The translations under genes and the position numbers were made by a program. A stretch of DNA of 64,000 nucleotides from Hevea brasiliensis (Eukaryota; Streptophyta; Magnoliopsida; Malpighiales; Euphorbiaceae): positions 47,086,725-47,150,724 of the forward strand of contig NC_079510.1 of the NCBI RefSeq assembly GCF_030052815.1, in the 5' to 3' direction. The notes beneath the pieces were generated by a model, which searched no databases, had not been told where the DNA came from, and saw only the letters and a program-made list of their open reading frames with translations. Shown in pieces: positions 24,396-37,103 of this stretch (its first letter is position 1; every line of letters begins with the position of its first letter).

Positions 24396-25600
24396 CGCCT
24401 AATTATATATATATATATAATTTAATTTCATTAATTAATGGTTATTAAATTTAAATAAAAATTAAAATTAGATTAAATAATTTAAAAATTAAATCTAAAT
24501 TAAAAAATTTATTTAGACTAAAAAACTTACCAGTTTAAAATAAATCGAATTAAAATATAGTGGTTTGATTTAATTTTTTATTTATTTAGTTGATTTAATT
24601 TTTTAAAATATAATAATTTAATTAATTTAATTTTAATAATTTAAATTAATTAAATTTAATTTGAATAGAATACCCAGCATATTGATTAAGGGTTTGGATC
24701 AGAACTTGGGGCTAAACCCAGGGTGGATGTTGGGTTGACCTGATTGCCCGAGAACAGTGCCAGTGGCATGTATTATTATTATTGAAGAATGACTGTGTGG
24801 CTGTAGTATCAGACCACGTGTACGGACAAGAGTAGAAAGATGCTCACATGTCCATCGCAAAACAAAGACTCATGCATAAGCTCTTACGCACACATGATTA
24901 ATGATACGTGATACATCTTCCCCGCTAAGAAAACTTCTCACTCAAGTCATGTGGACTCATTATTTTATTAATCCATTCGCACATTATCATTAATAATTAA
25001 TGAGATTGACATCTTAGTCATTCGCCAACAATTTGATAAATCTCCAATAATTATTATTTATATCCTTAATATTAATTAATTAAAATATATAAATACCTTA
25101 AATAATAATTTTATATGATGTATAATAAAAATATTATTATTAATAAATACTTAATAATTATTTATAATTACTGATTATGAATATCAGGCTGCAGATTATC
25201 TATCATTTATTAATTGTCTAAAATAAACAGATACTAAATCTAAAGTTCTTCGAACACGTGGCTGATTAATCTCCTACTAAGCCACCGAAGCGCACACGTC
25301 ATACTCTACACAGACATAATATTAGGAAATTGAAGATCAATGGCACAATTTCTACAGCTAAAGCGGCGATAAAATTTATTTGTTTAGATAAATTTAATTT
25401 AATTAAAATTTTGTAATTTTAAAAATGATTAGAACATTATTAAATTAAAATTTATTACTAAGTGATATATTTAATTTATTTCTTAATTATATTTATTGAA
25501 AATCTTAAAAAATGTGAATTGCTGATCATTTATTTTGAAGGCAAAAATAGATGAAAATAAGAACCCCAGGAAATCTCTGACGCCGTTCAAGGGCGATAAC
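24396..25600. other. AT-rich upstream region of the heat-shock factor gene
   Basis: No gene is seen. Two G-box hexamers CACGTG (24815-24820 and 25255-25260) lie upstream of the HSF leader. I found no clean nGAAnnTTCn heat-shock element. Confidence 0.4.
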
Positions 25601-25699
25601 CCCAAAAAAACCTTGTTAAACGACAACGAAAAAAATCGTTTTCGCTCACTCAAAACAAATCATCCCCACTTTGGCACTTTCTCTGCAACTTCGTTGAAG

Positions 25700-26517
25700 G
25701 TAAAATGACACTTTTTCATTTTTTTTTTTAGTTATCACTGAATTAATGAACTTTTGCTTAAGCTCCAAGTTTTATTATTTTTTCCCCATAAAAATTCTGC
25801 TTCTTGTTTGATTAATGATATTATAATTAAAAATTAGTGATGTTTAACGATTTGTCAAATGGGGGGGTATATGTTATTTTCAACTGATAACAGAACTAAA
25901 CTATATATTTTTGTTGTTTTTGTTATAAATACAGGAAGCTGCAACTGTTGCGTTTGGGATTATAAAATTTACTTTGGGTTTTTCTTTTTGTCTTCTTTTC
26001 AATTGGGCGCAGGGAAGTGGGTCATTAAGAATTTTGTAGATATCTGTATCATTGGAACTTATTTCCAACTTTAGGAATCGCGATTGTTTGTAATACTTTG
26101 ATGATGAAGAGGGTTTTACTTCGTTGAATTTTGTATGTAACTTTGGGAAGAATTTAGGTTTTTAGGATTTTTCAAGGGACGGTTGATTGCCTATTTGGAG
26201 TGAACTATAGGAGAGGACAAAAAAAAAGGGAAGCTGATTTTCTTATTGGTTATTGTCCAAAGACAAGAGGGCTTCATTGGGTTGTTTTGTTTTGATTTTA
26301 TTCGAGAAGCTTTCTGTGTGAATTCAATGGTTGTGGGCTTTTTCCATTTTTCTGAATTTGGGGTCTGTGGAATTCTCCTGAAGTGTAGAAGGGTTTTGAC
26401 TTTATGGGAATAGAGATTTTTTTTTTGGCTCATTTGGGATTTTGCAATTGAATATTATTAGGGAACTGAAAATTATCATATTCAATTAGTGAATCTTGGA
26501 GACCATTGATGTTGCAG
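25700..26517 (+). other. Predicted 5'-UTR intron of the heat-shock factor gene
   Basis: A donor AAG|GTAAAA at 25699/25700 and acceptor TTGCAG at 26512-26517 bracket a T-rich 818-bp stretch immediately before the HSF start codon. The short open frames inside it have no protein signature. The splice sites are inferred from sequence only. Confidence 0.5.
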
Positions 26518-26542
26518 TTCTGATTAGAGCTTGGAATTTAGG

Positions 26543-27881
26543 ATGGATGAATCTCAGGGCAGTTCCAATTCATTGCCACCATTCCTTTCGAAGACATATG
26601 AGATGGTGGACGATCCTTCCACAGATTCAGTAGTTTCATGGAGTCAGAGCAATAAAAGCTTTATCGTATGGAATCCACCAGAGTTTGCAAGGGATTTGCT
26701 CCCAAGATTCTTTAAGCACAATAACTTCTCAAGCTTCATCAGACAGCTCAATACATATGTAAGCATTGTTTTCTCTGTTGTCTTTTTCTTTAAGCGCAAT
26801 AACTTCTTCTGCTTCTTCTTCTTCTTTTTATTCTTCTTCTTCTCCTCTAAACATGCTTGTTGAATTGGAATGTTTTGAATAGGGTTTTAGAAAGATTGAT
26901 CCAGAACAATGGGAATTTGCGAATGAAGATTTTATAAGAGGTCAAGCACACCTTATGAAGAACATTCACAGACGGAAGCCGGTTCACAGCCATTCTATGC
27001 AGAATCTCCAAGGACAGGGATCTAATCCATTAACTGATCCAGAAAGACAGACTTTGACGGATGACATGGAGAGGCTTCAACGCGAGAAAGAAGCGCTTGT
27101 CTCGGAGATACAGAGGCATGAACAAGAGACACAAGGATTTGAGATGCAAATGCAAGATCTGAAGGAGAAATTGCAACAGATGGAGAGAAGGCAGCAAACT
27201 ATTGTGTCTTTTGTGGCCCAGGTCTTGCAGAAACCTGGGCTTGCTTTAAATCTCATGTCACAGTTGGAACCAGGCCATGATAGAAAGAGAAGGTTGCCAA
27301 GAATTCATTATTTCCATGACGAGGCCAGCATGGAGGAAAACCAAATGGTGACTTGCCAAGCTAGAGAAAATGTGGATAGTAATTCTTTTGCACTGTCAAG
27401 CATGGAGCAGCTTGAGCAATTGGAGTCATCTCTGACATTTTGGGAGAGTATTGTAAATGATGTCCAAACCAACATTCAAAGCAATTCAATCTTAGAGTTG
27501 GATGAATCTACAAGCTGTGCTGAAAGCCCAGCCATATCTTGTGTACAATTTAGTGTTGATATTCGGCCCAAGTCTCCTACTATCGACATGAATTCTGAGC
27601 CTGCTGTAGCTTCAGTTCCAGAGCCTGATCCCCTGAAGGAACAAGCAACTGGAACAGCTCCTACTGTGGCAGCTGGAGTGAATGATGTATTCTGGGAACA
27701 GTTTTTGACTGAGAATCCTGGTTCAACTGACACACAGGAAGTTCAATCAGAAAGAAAGGATTCTGGTGATAGAAAAAATGAGATCAAACCCATTGATCAG
27801 GGAAAATTTTGGTGGAATATGAGGAATGTAAATAATCTTGCTGAACAGATGGGGCATCTTACTCCTGCAGAGAGAACTTGA
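26543..27881 (+). CDS. HSFA4: Heat-shock transcription factor, class A4
   Basis: Two exons, 26543-26758 and 26883-27881, are joined at the position conserved in plant HSF genes (within the DNA-binding domain, after LNTY), giving 404 aa. Residues 11-105 form the HSF DNA-binding domain ([34 protein letters not shown]). An HR-A/B coiled-coil trimerisation region spans about 127-185 with the class A insertion. A basic nuclear signal DRKRRLPR is at 205-212. Two AHA activation motifs, LTFWESIV (256-263) and [10 protein letters not shown] (340-349), and a C-terminal export signal [10 protein letters not shown] (389-398) follow. The FWEQFLTE form is diagnostic of class A4. A4 factors respond to oxidative and heat stress. 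A leader intron (25700-26517) is predicted. The AATAAA at 27934-27939 is a possible polyadenylation signal. Confidence 0.93.
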
Positions 27882-29752
27882 AATTTGCTTTGATTGTCTT
27901 TTTGGGCTATTGGTGCCTCAGAACCTCACTTGTAATAAATTTAGGTACGATTTGTTTGATACGGTAATAATAGATTTTCTGTGTTGATCTCATTCTCCAT
28001 TGTTCTTTAGGTGCAACTATCCTTACAAGGCTTTTGCATTTTCCTTCAGTTTAATCATGCTTTGGTTGTTATCTGAGTATGACAGGTTTTTGACATGGAA
28101 GAAAATGTCAATTAGCTTTAACGATGAAATTGATTTTGGTACCTAATTCTACAATAGTTTATCATAGGTGTTCTTTGAGTGTCCTCTTGCATATAGGAAG
28201 CTCCCTGTTTCTATTTGTGGTACATTTCAGATGATATTACTTTGAATATCAGAGATAGACAGATGAGGGCAAATTACAAACAGTTGACTGATCTCTCTCC
28301 TATCTAGCATAGTTAATATTAGCTATGGTGTTTCCCATTTAATTAATTCTGCAATCTAGCTAGCTTGGTAAAAAATGGAATTGACCAACTGAGAAAAATG
28401 GGGTGGAATTTGAACAAGGTCTGCTTGGTGCTATGGCCATTAATGATTGTTCATGAGAGGAGGTTTTTTTGTTCAGATTGTTTACAAAGATGAAGGAAGA
28501 ATGACCATAATGTTAAGGTTCACTACAGGGCTAGCTAGGACTTCTGATGTAATAATGTTAATAATATGGCAGGGAATGAGCAAATGAATTTGTAGCTATT
28601 TGTCTTGGAAAAGCAATTTAGACTGTAGTGTGTGTGTGTATCCCCCATCTTGTGCCAATATTTTTATACATTATTTAATATTTTGAGCTGCATGTTGGGA
28701 ATTGTTATGATTTTCATGCACAGTTTGGTTGTGCTGGATTCAGTTAGTGCACCTTTTCATCTACCTTCTGTGCAAGTTATTTGCATTTGTTTGCATTCTT
28801 TTTTTTATCTTATTTTCCAATAGAAATGGAAACTTTCATCTTATTTGAGGAGATGTAAATTGCATTTAGTTCTCAAGATTGCATTAGTTTTCTTATTCGT
28901 GAAATGACAGGTTTTATAATAGAGTGGATTATGCTACGAATTAGTTATTGGAAAGTATGGATTGCTTTCCTACCACTCCTACACTTGTTTTTTCTTTTGT
29001 TTGAACAACATTAATAAGGCTATGACAGTCTTTTTGAGGAAGGGTGTTAATATTGCTGGTTTATGCACCCATGCATTCAAAAGGGAGAGGAGAAGGAGGA
29101 GGAGGAGGCATGCAGAAATCTTTTAACAGACTCCTGGAGTTCAATTCTCAGGACTGGTACTGTTTTTGTGAAATTGTCATCTGAAAAATTGGGAATATGG
29201 ATCACTGTGTCAAACGCGTGACCCGTTTTATTTCCCTGAGAATCTGCACATATTGCTTTAGTATAGGGCATCTAGGATGATAATAAGACATGGATTTGGG
29301 AATTGAAGGGTTTACAAACATTCTTACTTCGTTGCCCATCACCATAAGGGTTGAATGCAGGATGATTCCTTGCACATTACCTATACTTGGAGGCCCAGAC
29401 TGGCTCTTACAGTCTTACTACTAATACATTTTTCTTCGCTTGCTGGAGAATATTTGTAATATAAATCAATCTCATAAAAAAAAAAAAGTACTTTGTAATA
29501 TAATTCAGTCAGGATATTGAAAAAGGTCCCCTAGCTAGTAGCTACTGTTGAACGATTGACCTGTGTTGTCTAGATTCTCCTTACCTCAGTTGTACATCTT
29601 CCCTAGCTAGTCTTTCTTCAAGTTGTTTATGGTCAGGAGATCAGCTAACTAATCCTGCTTATGTGCTGAAATTGAAGAATAATATTAGAATAGCAACCTA
29701 TCTACATCATACTTACAAGTTTTCCCATCATTAGCAAAGATGTGGTTAACTC
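27882..29752. other. Intergenic region between convergent HSF and OVATE genes
   Basis: This contains both 3' flanks. No credible coding region, RNA gene or element was recognised. Confidence 0.5.
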
Positions 29753-31072
29753 CTAGTAACACTCTTCATTAGTGAATTCAATATCGAAACAAGCTTGGTT
29801 CAGGTCGAACCATACTTGCCGGAATACCCTGATGATGAGATCATGGTACTCATCAGAATTCAATGTCAGGTAGCATGCCAAGAGTTCTTCAAGCTCTTCT
29901 GGCTGGTTAATCCTCTGCTCTTTAATCATCTCAATCATTGAATCTCTGAAGTCCTTCTGGGGATCATGTGAACATTTCACCATGGCGAAGCTCTCTAAAC
30001 CATTGAATTCCTCCATTTCTTTTTCCTTTGCCTTCTTTTTCATTTTCAACTTGGCTTTCTTCATGTCTTCCAGAGCTTTTATTTTGCAGATTTCGGCTTT
30101 TGAAGCTGTTCGTGGAGAATAAACTCTTACTTTGCTGCTCTGCTTTGGTCTTTTCCTCTGTGACTCTCTGCTTATGTATAGAGATTTCCTCTGTTCTTCA
30201 CTTGTGGACTTGAGCTCTTCGATCTTCTTTTGTTTCAATTTCTGCCACTCAAAGCTAAACTTCCCTGCAGAAAATCCGCTGTTTCCATTCTCTGCTGCAA
30301 AAACACAATCTTCAAGTTTTCTCCCATAAGAATCTCTTGAATTCATGGAAGAGAAGTAGAAATCTTTCCTTGAATCGGCAGCTGCCAACTTACGATCCTC
30401 CCTTTCAACCATCCCACCTGTTCTTCGAGGTTCAGTTTCATACATATTCTTCACTACTGCATTTCTTGGAATCCTTTCTGCTACATGTGGTCTTCCATCT
30501 AATTCTAATTGCTTTTTTTTGAAAACCCTTTGATTTTCTTTCTTCAATTTCTTAGCTCTTTCAACTTTCAGCCTTGGTGTTCTGATTTCTGCTACCTTCT
30601 TCTTTGTACATGTTGGTTCTGGCAAAATCTCCTCTTCTTTAGGCAATCTTCTCATCTTCCTTACTTGAGAAACCATGTTACTTAACTTCTGAACCTGTTC
30701 AGTTCCATTCATTCTTGAAGCTTTTGATCTATAGCTATGGTAGCTAGATGGTGGAAATTCAAGATCATCGTCTGAATTGTACCGAACTGATTGCAACACA
30801 TTTTTACTCTTCAAGCCATCAAGACTCTCCTCGCCAAACGATAGCCTCCAAAAAGCATCACCATCTCCTCCGTAAAACTTACCTCCCGAACTAACACAGC
30901 GTGAGGAGCTTGTACACACAGAATTCCACTTCACTTTTTGCTTTGCATGTTTCTTACCTGAGTTGATGTTCATTTGCTTGAACTTTGTCAGCCAAGAAGT
31001 GGGTAAAATATGAGAGATAAAGAAAGAGCCAGAAGAAGCAGATGAAGATGATTTTTTCCTGCCCCACTTCAT
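29753..31072 (-). CDS. OFP: OVATE family protein (OFP5-like transcriptional repressor)
   Basis: Intronless gene of 439 aa. The C-terminal 70 or so residues are an OVATE domain: [20 protein letters not shown], then [20 protein letters not shown] and [15 protein letters not shown] proteins repress transcription, bind TALE homeodomain (KNOX/BELL) partners and shape organs and secondary walls. The N-terminus starts [14 protein letters not shown] and is followed by a long Ser/Lys/Arg-rich middle (about residues 130-350) with several KKxxK-type nuclear signals. The unusual length and basic middle fit the OFP5-like group better than the short OFPs. The start is the first ATG after a TATTTATA-containing promoter stretch near 31235. 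No frame damage is visible. Confidence 0.9.
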   Translation of the reverse strand: MKWGRKKSSSSASSGSFFISHILPTSWLTKFKQMNINSGKKHAKQKVKWNSVCTSSSRCVSSGGKFYGGDGDAFWRLSFGEESLDGLKSKNVLQSVRYNSDDDLEFPPSSYHSYRSKASRMNGTEQVQKLSNMVSQVRKMRRLPKEEEILPEPTCTKKKVAEIRTPRLKVERAKKLKKENQRVFKKKQLELDGRPHVAERIPRNAVVKNMYETEPRRTGGMVEREDRKLAAADSRKDFYFSSMNSRDSYGRKLEDCVFAAENGNSGFSAGKFSFEWQKLKQKKIEELKSTSEEQRKSLYISRESQRKRPKQSSKVRVYSPRTASKAEICKIKALEDMKKAKLKMKKKAKEKEMEEFNGLESFAMVKCSHDPQKDFRDSMIEMIKEQRINQPEELEELLACYLTLNSDEYHDLIIRVFRQVWFDLNQACFDIEFTNEECY

Positions 31073-31249
31073 CTTTCTCTAGTATTGATGAATAAGGTTC
31101 TCTCAGCTTTTTGTAAAGAGAATTTGTTTGATTTGTTAAGTTAATGCAGTTGCAGAGGAGGAGAGGTTGATAAGAAACTGAATAAAAGATGATAATGGGG
31201 TTGAGTGGAGAGAGTTTTAGTAGTTAGAGGGCAGTTAGGCTTATAAATA

Positions 31250-33854
31250 GGAACGTGGGTTTCTCACTTGTTTTCTGCTAGAATTTTTTTTTTTTTCAAA
31301 AGAAAGGCCCGCCCTAAATCTTGTGACCACTTTGCTCAACTTTAATTTTCTTTTTCACTTTATGGTTTGTACTTGAAAAATAATTGATGGGTAGATGGGG
31401 ACCTCTCGGATGATCTCCTAGGAACAGAACCACTACAGGTACCCCCCAACAAAGCCTAATTGCTTAAGACTACATGAAATAAAGGCCAGGCTATTTATAA
31501 ATATTTTGAATATTGTATTTTAAATAAATAGAATTCAAATATTTTATAAGCATTAAAATTTTAAAATGTACATTATTAATTAAAATATATAATTTTATAT
31601 TAATTATAAATTAAAATATATAAAATTTTAAATAATATTTAAATAATAATAATTGAATTTATAATATATATATATATATATATATACTATGCTTATTGTC
31701 GTTGTCATCCCTAATTATATTGTTCAACTAGCGAGTTTATAATCAATAGTATTCTAGAGTCATGAGTCCTCAGTTCAAATTTCTATTGAAGCCAAATGAA
31801 TAAAAAAAGAGAATACTACTCAAATCCTTGAGAAGACTCTCCATATTAGCCTGTCTAAAAACATGCCTTGCCTTGCATTTAGCTTTCCATTGTCTGCCTC
31901 ATAATTTTCTTGATAGCAAGCAACAGGTCATTGTTCAACTACTAAGCTCATTTGCTAGAACTGCCTCTTTAAATAGGAAGTTATGGTGAGTAATTCTTTA
32001 TCGATAGGCAGTCCACTTGCATTAATAGCCCACTTTTTGTCATGGCCTGAAACAGCTACTTGACTTTGAAATGGAGACAGATGTTGGACAACTAGGACTG
32101 CCAGTTCTCTCTTTTGGTTTTTCTGATTTGAAGGACTTCCCTTCTTTTGTTCGTTAAAATCAAATTGGTTCCTTCTTTTTTTTCCCTTTTGCTTTATTTT
32201 TTGGGTTTCTAGATTGCATGACTTTTTTTCTTTCCCTTTCAAAACTTTAAGCCAAAGACCAGTATAGTGGCTAATTGCCAGAGATGGTAAAAAGGGGTAG
32301 CATTACAATGACCTTGGGTAGCAATTTAGGTTGGTTTATATACAGGGCTAAGATCCACACACAAAAGCTGAGAAGCCCAAATCAATGGTAACATTGGACC
32401 AAAATTTTCAAAGGGTCCACTATTTTTCCACAATTTTTATGATTGGAAATGGATTGCAGTCCAAGGACAGAATCAAGAAACTTCACTCTTACTTCTTATA
32501 ATGGAGGCATCACTTTGTTTAAAAGATACCCAACGACCAATACATCCAAATCAGAGATAGAGAGGTTGCTAATTTCAGAATTTGCGTGTGAAGACCAAAT
32601 TAAAGTTAGTTATTGCTAATATTAGGTTTATGCACTGTTTTTTTCAATGGTAAGTTGAGTAAAAAAAAAAAAATTCTAGTAGGCAAGAAAAATATTTTCT
32701 ACAGTCATTTTGTGAGTGTGGATTTTGCCCCTGTCAGGCCAGTTGTTTCCACTCTGAGTAGCCATTTTAGGCCTGCCATGACCTATAAGTTTGATATGTG
32801 CAGCCAAACTATGCATTATCAGAGGGAAAGGGTGGTCATTGTCAATTTTACTTTAATCGATTATGTCATCATTATCAGCTAGAAGGACCAGAGTCTCAAG
32901 AATCTAATTTCTGGGTGTTCCTCTTGCAGTCTTGGTCATCCTATGTTTTCTATTGACTAATAGAGTGGTGGCCTTGCAAATGCTAAAATCACTTGCAGAT
33001 GAATTATTCTTCTTCCTGATTAGCTAGGGCTAATATTTCTACTCACAAGTTCTACCAGAGCAATGCTTCATCATTTATGACTTTTTTAAGGAAAAGTCTT
33101 TGGATTCAGAAAATAAAAATTGAATTCAATTTGCATAAAATTTGATTAAATTTATCATATATTAACCGTGTGCTAAATTTCCTAAGAATTTTTTCCAAAC
33201 ACAGCATGTAGATATATATCATGCTGAATGGGGCATTGTGGAAAATCTCAGTCATCAACATAATTGATAATATAAGTTACAATGGCAACCATTGTATTTT
33301 GTTAGGAAGGGAAAAACAAGATAGAAGATAAAAAGTTCATAATAGAAAATCCTGTAGTTGAACTTTTACCAGGACAGTGACTGCTCCAATTTTCTAAAGG
33401 GACTTTTTTTTTTTGCATGCAAGTTTCCTGCAAATGCTCATCTAACAAGAAAATTAGATGTTTTATCCAAAAAGAAAAATAAAATGCAATACTGATAAGA
33501 CTCCTGTTTGGTCTGTCCCTTTCTTTTCTGGTAAGAAAGTTGGTTGAAGAAAGGCATAAGTAGCCTTGTATGAAACAGAATGTGCAACGAACCAAAGCTA
33601 CTTGTAGTAAAATAAGAATAATTAGACTCCACAGAGCATTACACTTCTAATAACAATAACCCCCTTTTTTTTTTTCTAGAAGGCATATAAGACTAGAGTC
33701 CCAAGCAATGTTTTTGTAGTGAAAAACAATACAGAATAAATTCAAATTCCACATTTTTATTCAAACCCAAATTTCATTCACATATTGAACAGAAATTGAA
33801 CTTATCATGTGCATGTGTATATATAGGATATCAATCTTTGGTTCATTTTCGTAA
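31250..33854. other. Intergenic region upstream of the OVATE gene and the secreted-protein gene
   Basis: This divergent spacer contains A/T runs and a short (TA)n near 31665-31686. Open frames such as 31955-32242 and 33302-33595 lack recognisable protein features. No element was identified. Confidence 0.45.
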
Positions 33855-36051
33855 ATGGCTATACTAAAGAAGCCAAATTGCTATCTCCTTGTTTTGGCAG
33901 TGGTTTTTCTTTCAGGGTCTTTGTGTGTTGGAGCTGGAAATGAGTATGCATCAGCAGTGGGTGATCCGGGCATGAGAAGAGATAGTCTAAGATTGGCAAT
34001 AGAGTCATGGAATCAGTGCAATGAGGTTGGAGAAGAAGTTCCTTACATGGGCAGCCCAAGAGCTGCAGATTGCTTTGACATATACAAGGCTTCTCCTCAG
34101 GCAAAAGGTAAGCTTTCTGGCTTATTTTCTGTGCTTTTCTTGATTTCTATTTGTCCTTGTAATTAGCGTTTATATGTTTGTTCTTTGAACATAGACAGCG
34201 AAACTTATGCAGCCAATGCATTACTGTCCAGCAAGAATTTGAAATCATATGAATTTGCAATTTCTTATTAAAATAAAACTTTTTGTTTGCTTAGTCCCGG
34301 ACCATCAATTATTCCAACATAACTATTTCTTTGCCTTTTTGTTTTTACTTACTTTTGCAGGAAAGAATTGCTCCATCTGCAGTTTGCTGCCCTACATGTT
34401 GGTGCACAGAGTCACAGAGGAAGACAACAAACTAGGTGTTGGAGACCCTTTTCTTGGAGTGCAACCAAAGTCCCTTTATGATGTAAATCTTTATGCTGCA
34501 GAGAAAGAACTCTACTTAGGCTCTAAATGTCAAGTTGAAGACAGTCCAAATCCATGGCAGTTTTGGATGATCATGCTCAAGAGTGGGAACATGGACACTT
34601 ATGCAGCCAAGTGCCCCAAAAATGGCCACAAAGTGGGACCTTTTGGCCCTGATTCTGGGTTTCCTTGCTTTGGACAAGGGTGCATGAACCAACCATTTAT
34701 TTATCATGACTATACTAGTCTGCAAGGGCCTAATAGGACTACTCTTAAAGGTAGATTTTATGGGACATGGGATTTGGACGCTGATTTGAGAAAAGGATTG
34801 TTGGGTAACATTTCTTACCATTCTGTAAGTTGGGAGAAGGAAGTTGGAAAGGGCAGTTGGGTTTTCCACCATGTCTTGAGGACTTCAACAAAGTATCCAT
34901 GGTTGATGCTTTACTTAAGATCGGATGCCACATATGGACTTTCTAGTGGCTATCATTACCCCACAAGGGGAATGTCCAAAATTGTGAGTAATTCTTTCCT
35001 TTCTATACCTAATTCAAACATACCCTTCAAAAGGTTTTGACATAATTTTCAATCAATCTCAATCCCAGGTTCTAGTTATGAAAAATATGATGCTTAACAA
35101 ATAAAATTTGAACAAAATTAAAAGAAAATTTTTTAAACAAGACATGCTAAATGACAAGTTTATCCTATCAGTCAGATCAAAATCTATCTAAATTATGCCC
35201 TTTGGGCTAGTTTTCCTTGCAAGCAAAACAACTGTTTAGTACTTGACACGTGTACTATATATGCAGATACCAGAATCACCAAACTTTAAGGTGAGGTTCA
35301 CTTTGAATGTAATTAAAGGTGGGGGTCCTAGCAGTCAGTTTTACCTAATGGACATGGGAAGCTGTTGGAAGAACAATGGACAACCTTGTGATGGAAATGT
35401 CACTTCAGACGTTACTCGATACAGTGAAATGATCATAAACCCTAATACAAGTTCATGGTGCCATCCTAACAACCTTAATGTCTGCCCACCCTACCACACA
35501 TTTGCCAATGGAACACGTGTTCATCGCAATGACACTGCTCGCTTCCCTTATGCAGCCTATCACTTGCACTGTTCTCCAGGGAATGCAGAACATCTTGAGG
35601 TGCCTTACAGTTTGTGTGATCCATATAGCAATCCTCAGCCTCAGGAAATATTGCAGATTTTGCCGCATCCTGTTTGGGGTGAGTATGGATATCCAACTAG
35701 CCAAGGTGAGGGTTGGATTGGTGATCCAAGAACATGGGAGCTTGATGTTGGGAGGTTGTCACAATCCCTTTACTTTTATCAGGTATCTAAATTCTTTTTT
35801 TCTTTTTTCTTTCTTTTAGGGGTTACTGGTTATGTGCAAGAAAATTATTTAGAGGACAAAAGAAGGAATTCTTGAAATCGTTGAAGCTTTGCTTTGATGA
35901 AAATGTAAAACAATTCTCGCAGGATCCAGGGACTCCTCCAGCTAGGAGGCAATGGATGTCTGTTGACTTGGGAACTGAAATTTTCAAAGCCCCTGATCAG
36001 GTTGCCGAATGGACTGTTAGTGACTTCGACATCGTTGTATCTAAGCAATAA
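33855..36051 (+). CDS. Secreted plant protein of unknown function, four exons
   Basis: Exons 33855-34107, 34361-34983, 35267-35782 and 35923-36051 join in frame through GT-AG sites to give 506 aa. Residues 1-26 are a signal peptide (LLVLAVVFLSGSLCVGAG). The mature part is rich in Cys (for example 55, 73, 88 and 91, then CPKNGHKVGPFGPDSGFPCF and the cluster SLCDPYSNP) and in N-glycosylation sequons (NRT, NIS, NVT, NTS, NGT, NDT), so it should fold in the secretory pathway. Aromatic motifs such as NPWQFWMIMLKSGNMDTYA and GEGWIGDPRTWELDVGRL look conserved. It resembles a plant-only domain-of-unknown-function family. I considered neprosin-type DUF239 and rejected it because the neprosin core motifs are absent. 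No catalytic motif was found, and no transmembrane or GPI tail is visible at the C-terminus. Confidence 0.8.
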
Positions 36052-37103
36052 TGGCAGCTAAGAGACATTACAATTTCGAGTCAACACAATGAATTTTTTA
36101 AGGGAGATAGATTAGCCTCAACCCAAAGGGTTCTTTCTTTTTTCTTTAAAAGAGTAGTTTTTAGGATTTATTCTACAACACTTCAAGGTTCTTACTCTTT
36201 TTTTTCCTGCTTTTCCCTGCCAAGTCTGCAGAATTCAATCTGATGTCTTCTATATTTTTTCATCTGAATCAGCATAATGTACAACTTGTTCTTGTTTTAT
36301 CAAATTCTGTTTGGTTTTTGTTGTTCATTTTGTTGAAAAAAAAAATTAGAAGTTAAAAAATTTTCTCATGAAAAAATTTTCTTATGTTGCAACAATCTGT
36401 CTTTCTATTTTTAAGTACCAAAAAATGAAAGTAAAATTATCTTATTTGTATAATATTTTTAATAAAATCAAATAAAATGGATACAAACATGTCCTTAGTT
36501 TGTGTCTAGATTGCTAAAACAAATTCCATTATTGTTATGGGGCAAAAATACTAATTTTGGATCTCCAATTCATAAGACAAATAAAATCTTTGAATTAAAA
36601 AAAAAAAAAAAAATCAACAGACCATTTTGAAGTTCTAATCATATAGCACACAATCAATGGAAATCTAATATGTGTTGAATTTGTTAACAGAATTGATAAA
36701 GAAATTTGCCAACTTCTTTGTAGCTCAAAGATTAGACATTAACCAAATCAAACTGCTGTAAATATATTCTAGTATTTTAATAAAACTAGAAGAGAGAGTC
36801 ACCATTATATTTTTAATAAAGATTAACTGAACACAAGTAGTATTCATGATGGTGCTTAGATGATATCTACTGACATCAATTTGACTAAAAACACTTCTTC
36901 TATATCTATTTTAGCATCAGATATAGTGTTATTAAAAGTTATAAATGTGATGAACCCAAATGCCATATTGTCCAAATGTAATCAATGGACAGAAAAATAT
37001 AAGCAGTACAGAGATTAAAGGAACATATAAAGCACAACAACAGGAAAGAAAAAAAAGTAATAAGAAATAGAAAAACCCTGATTTCTTACAAAATCATCAT
37101 TCT
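36052..37103. other. Intergenic region between convergent secreted-protein and receptor-kinase genes
   Basis: AT-rich, no coding region. The 60 or so bases next to 37104 (the kinase 3' flank) recur in the truncated kinase copies near 48455 and 57905. Confidence 0.5.

Noticed and set aside
25240..25262. Heat-shock element upstream of the HSF gene (TTCTTCGAAC)
   Set aside because: The spacing does not fit alternating nGAAn units with two-base gaps; only a G-box is clear there.
33855..36051. Neprosin (DUF239) identity for the secreted protein
   Set aside because: The neprosin propeptide and catalytic-domain motifs are not recognisable; only the secreted, Cys- and Trp-containing character is shared.
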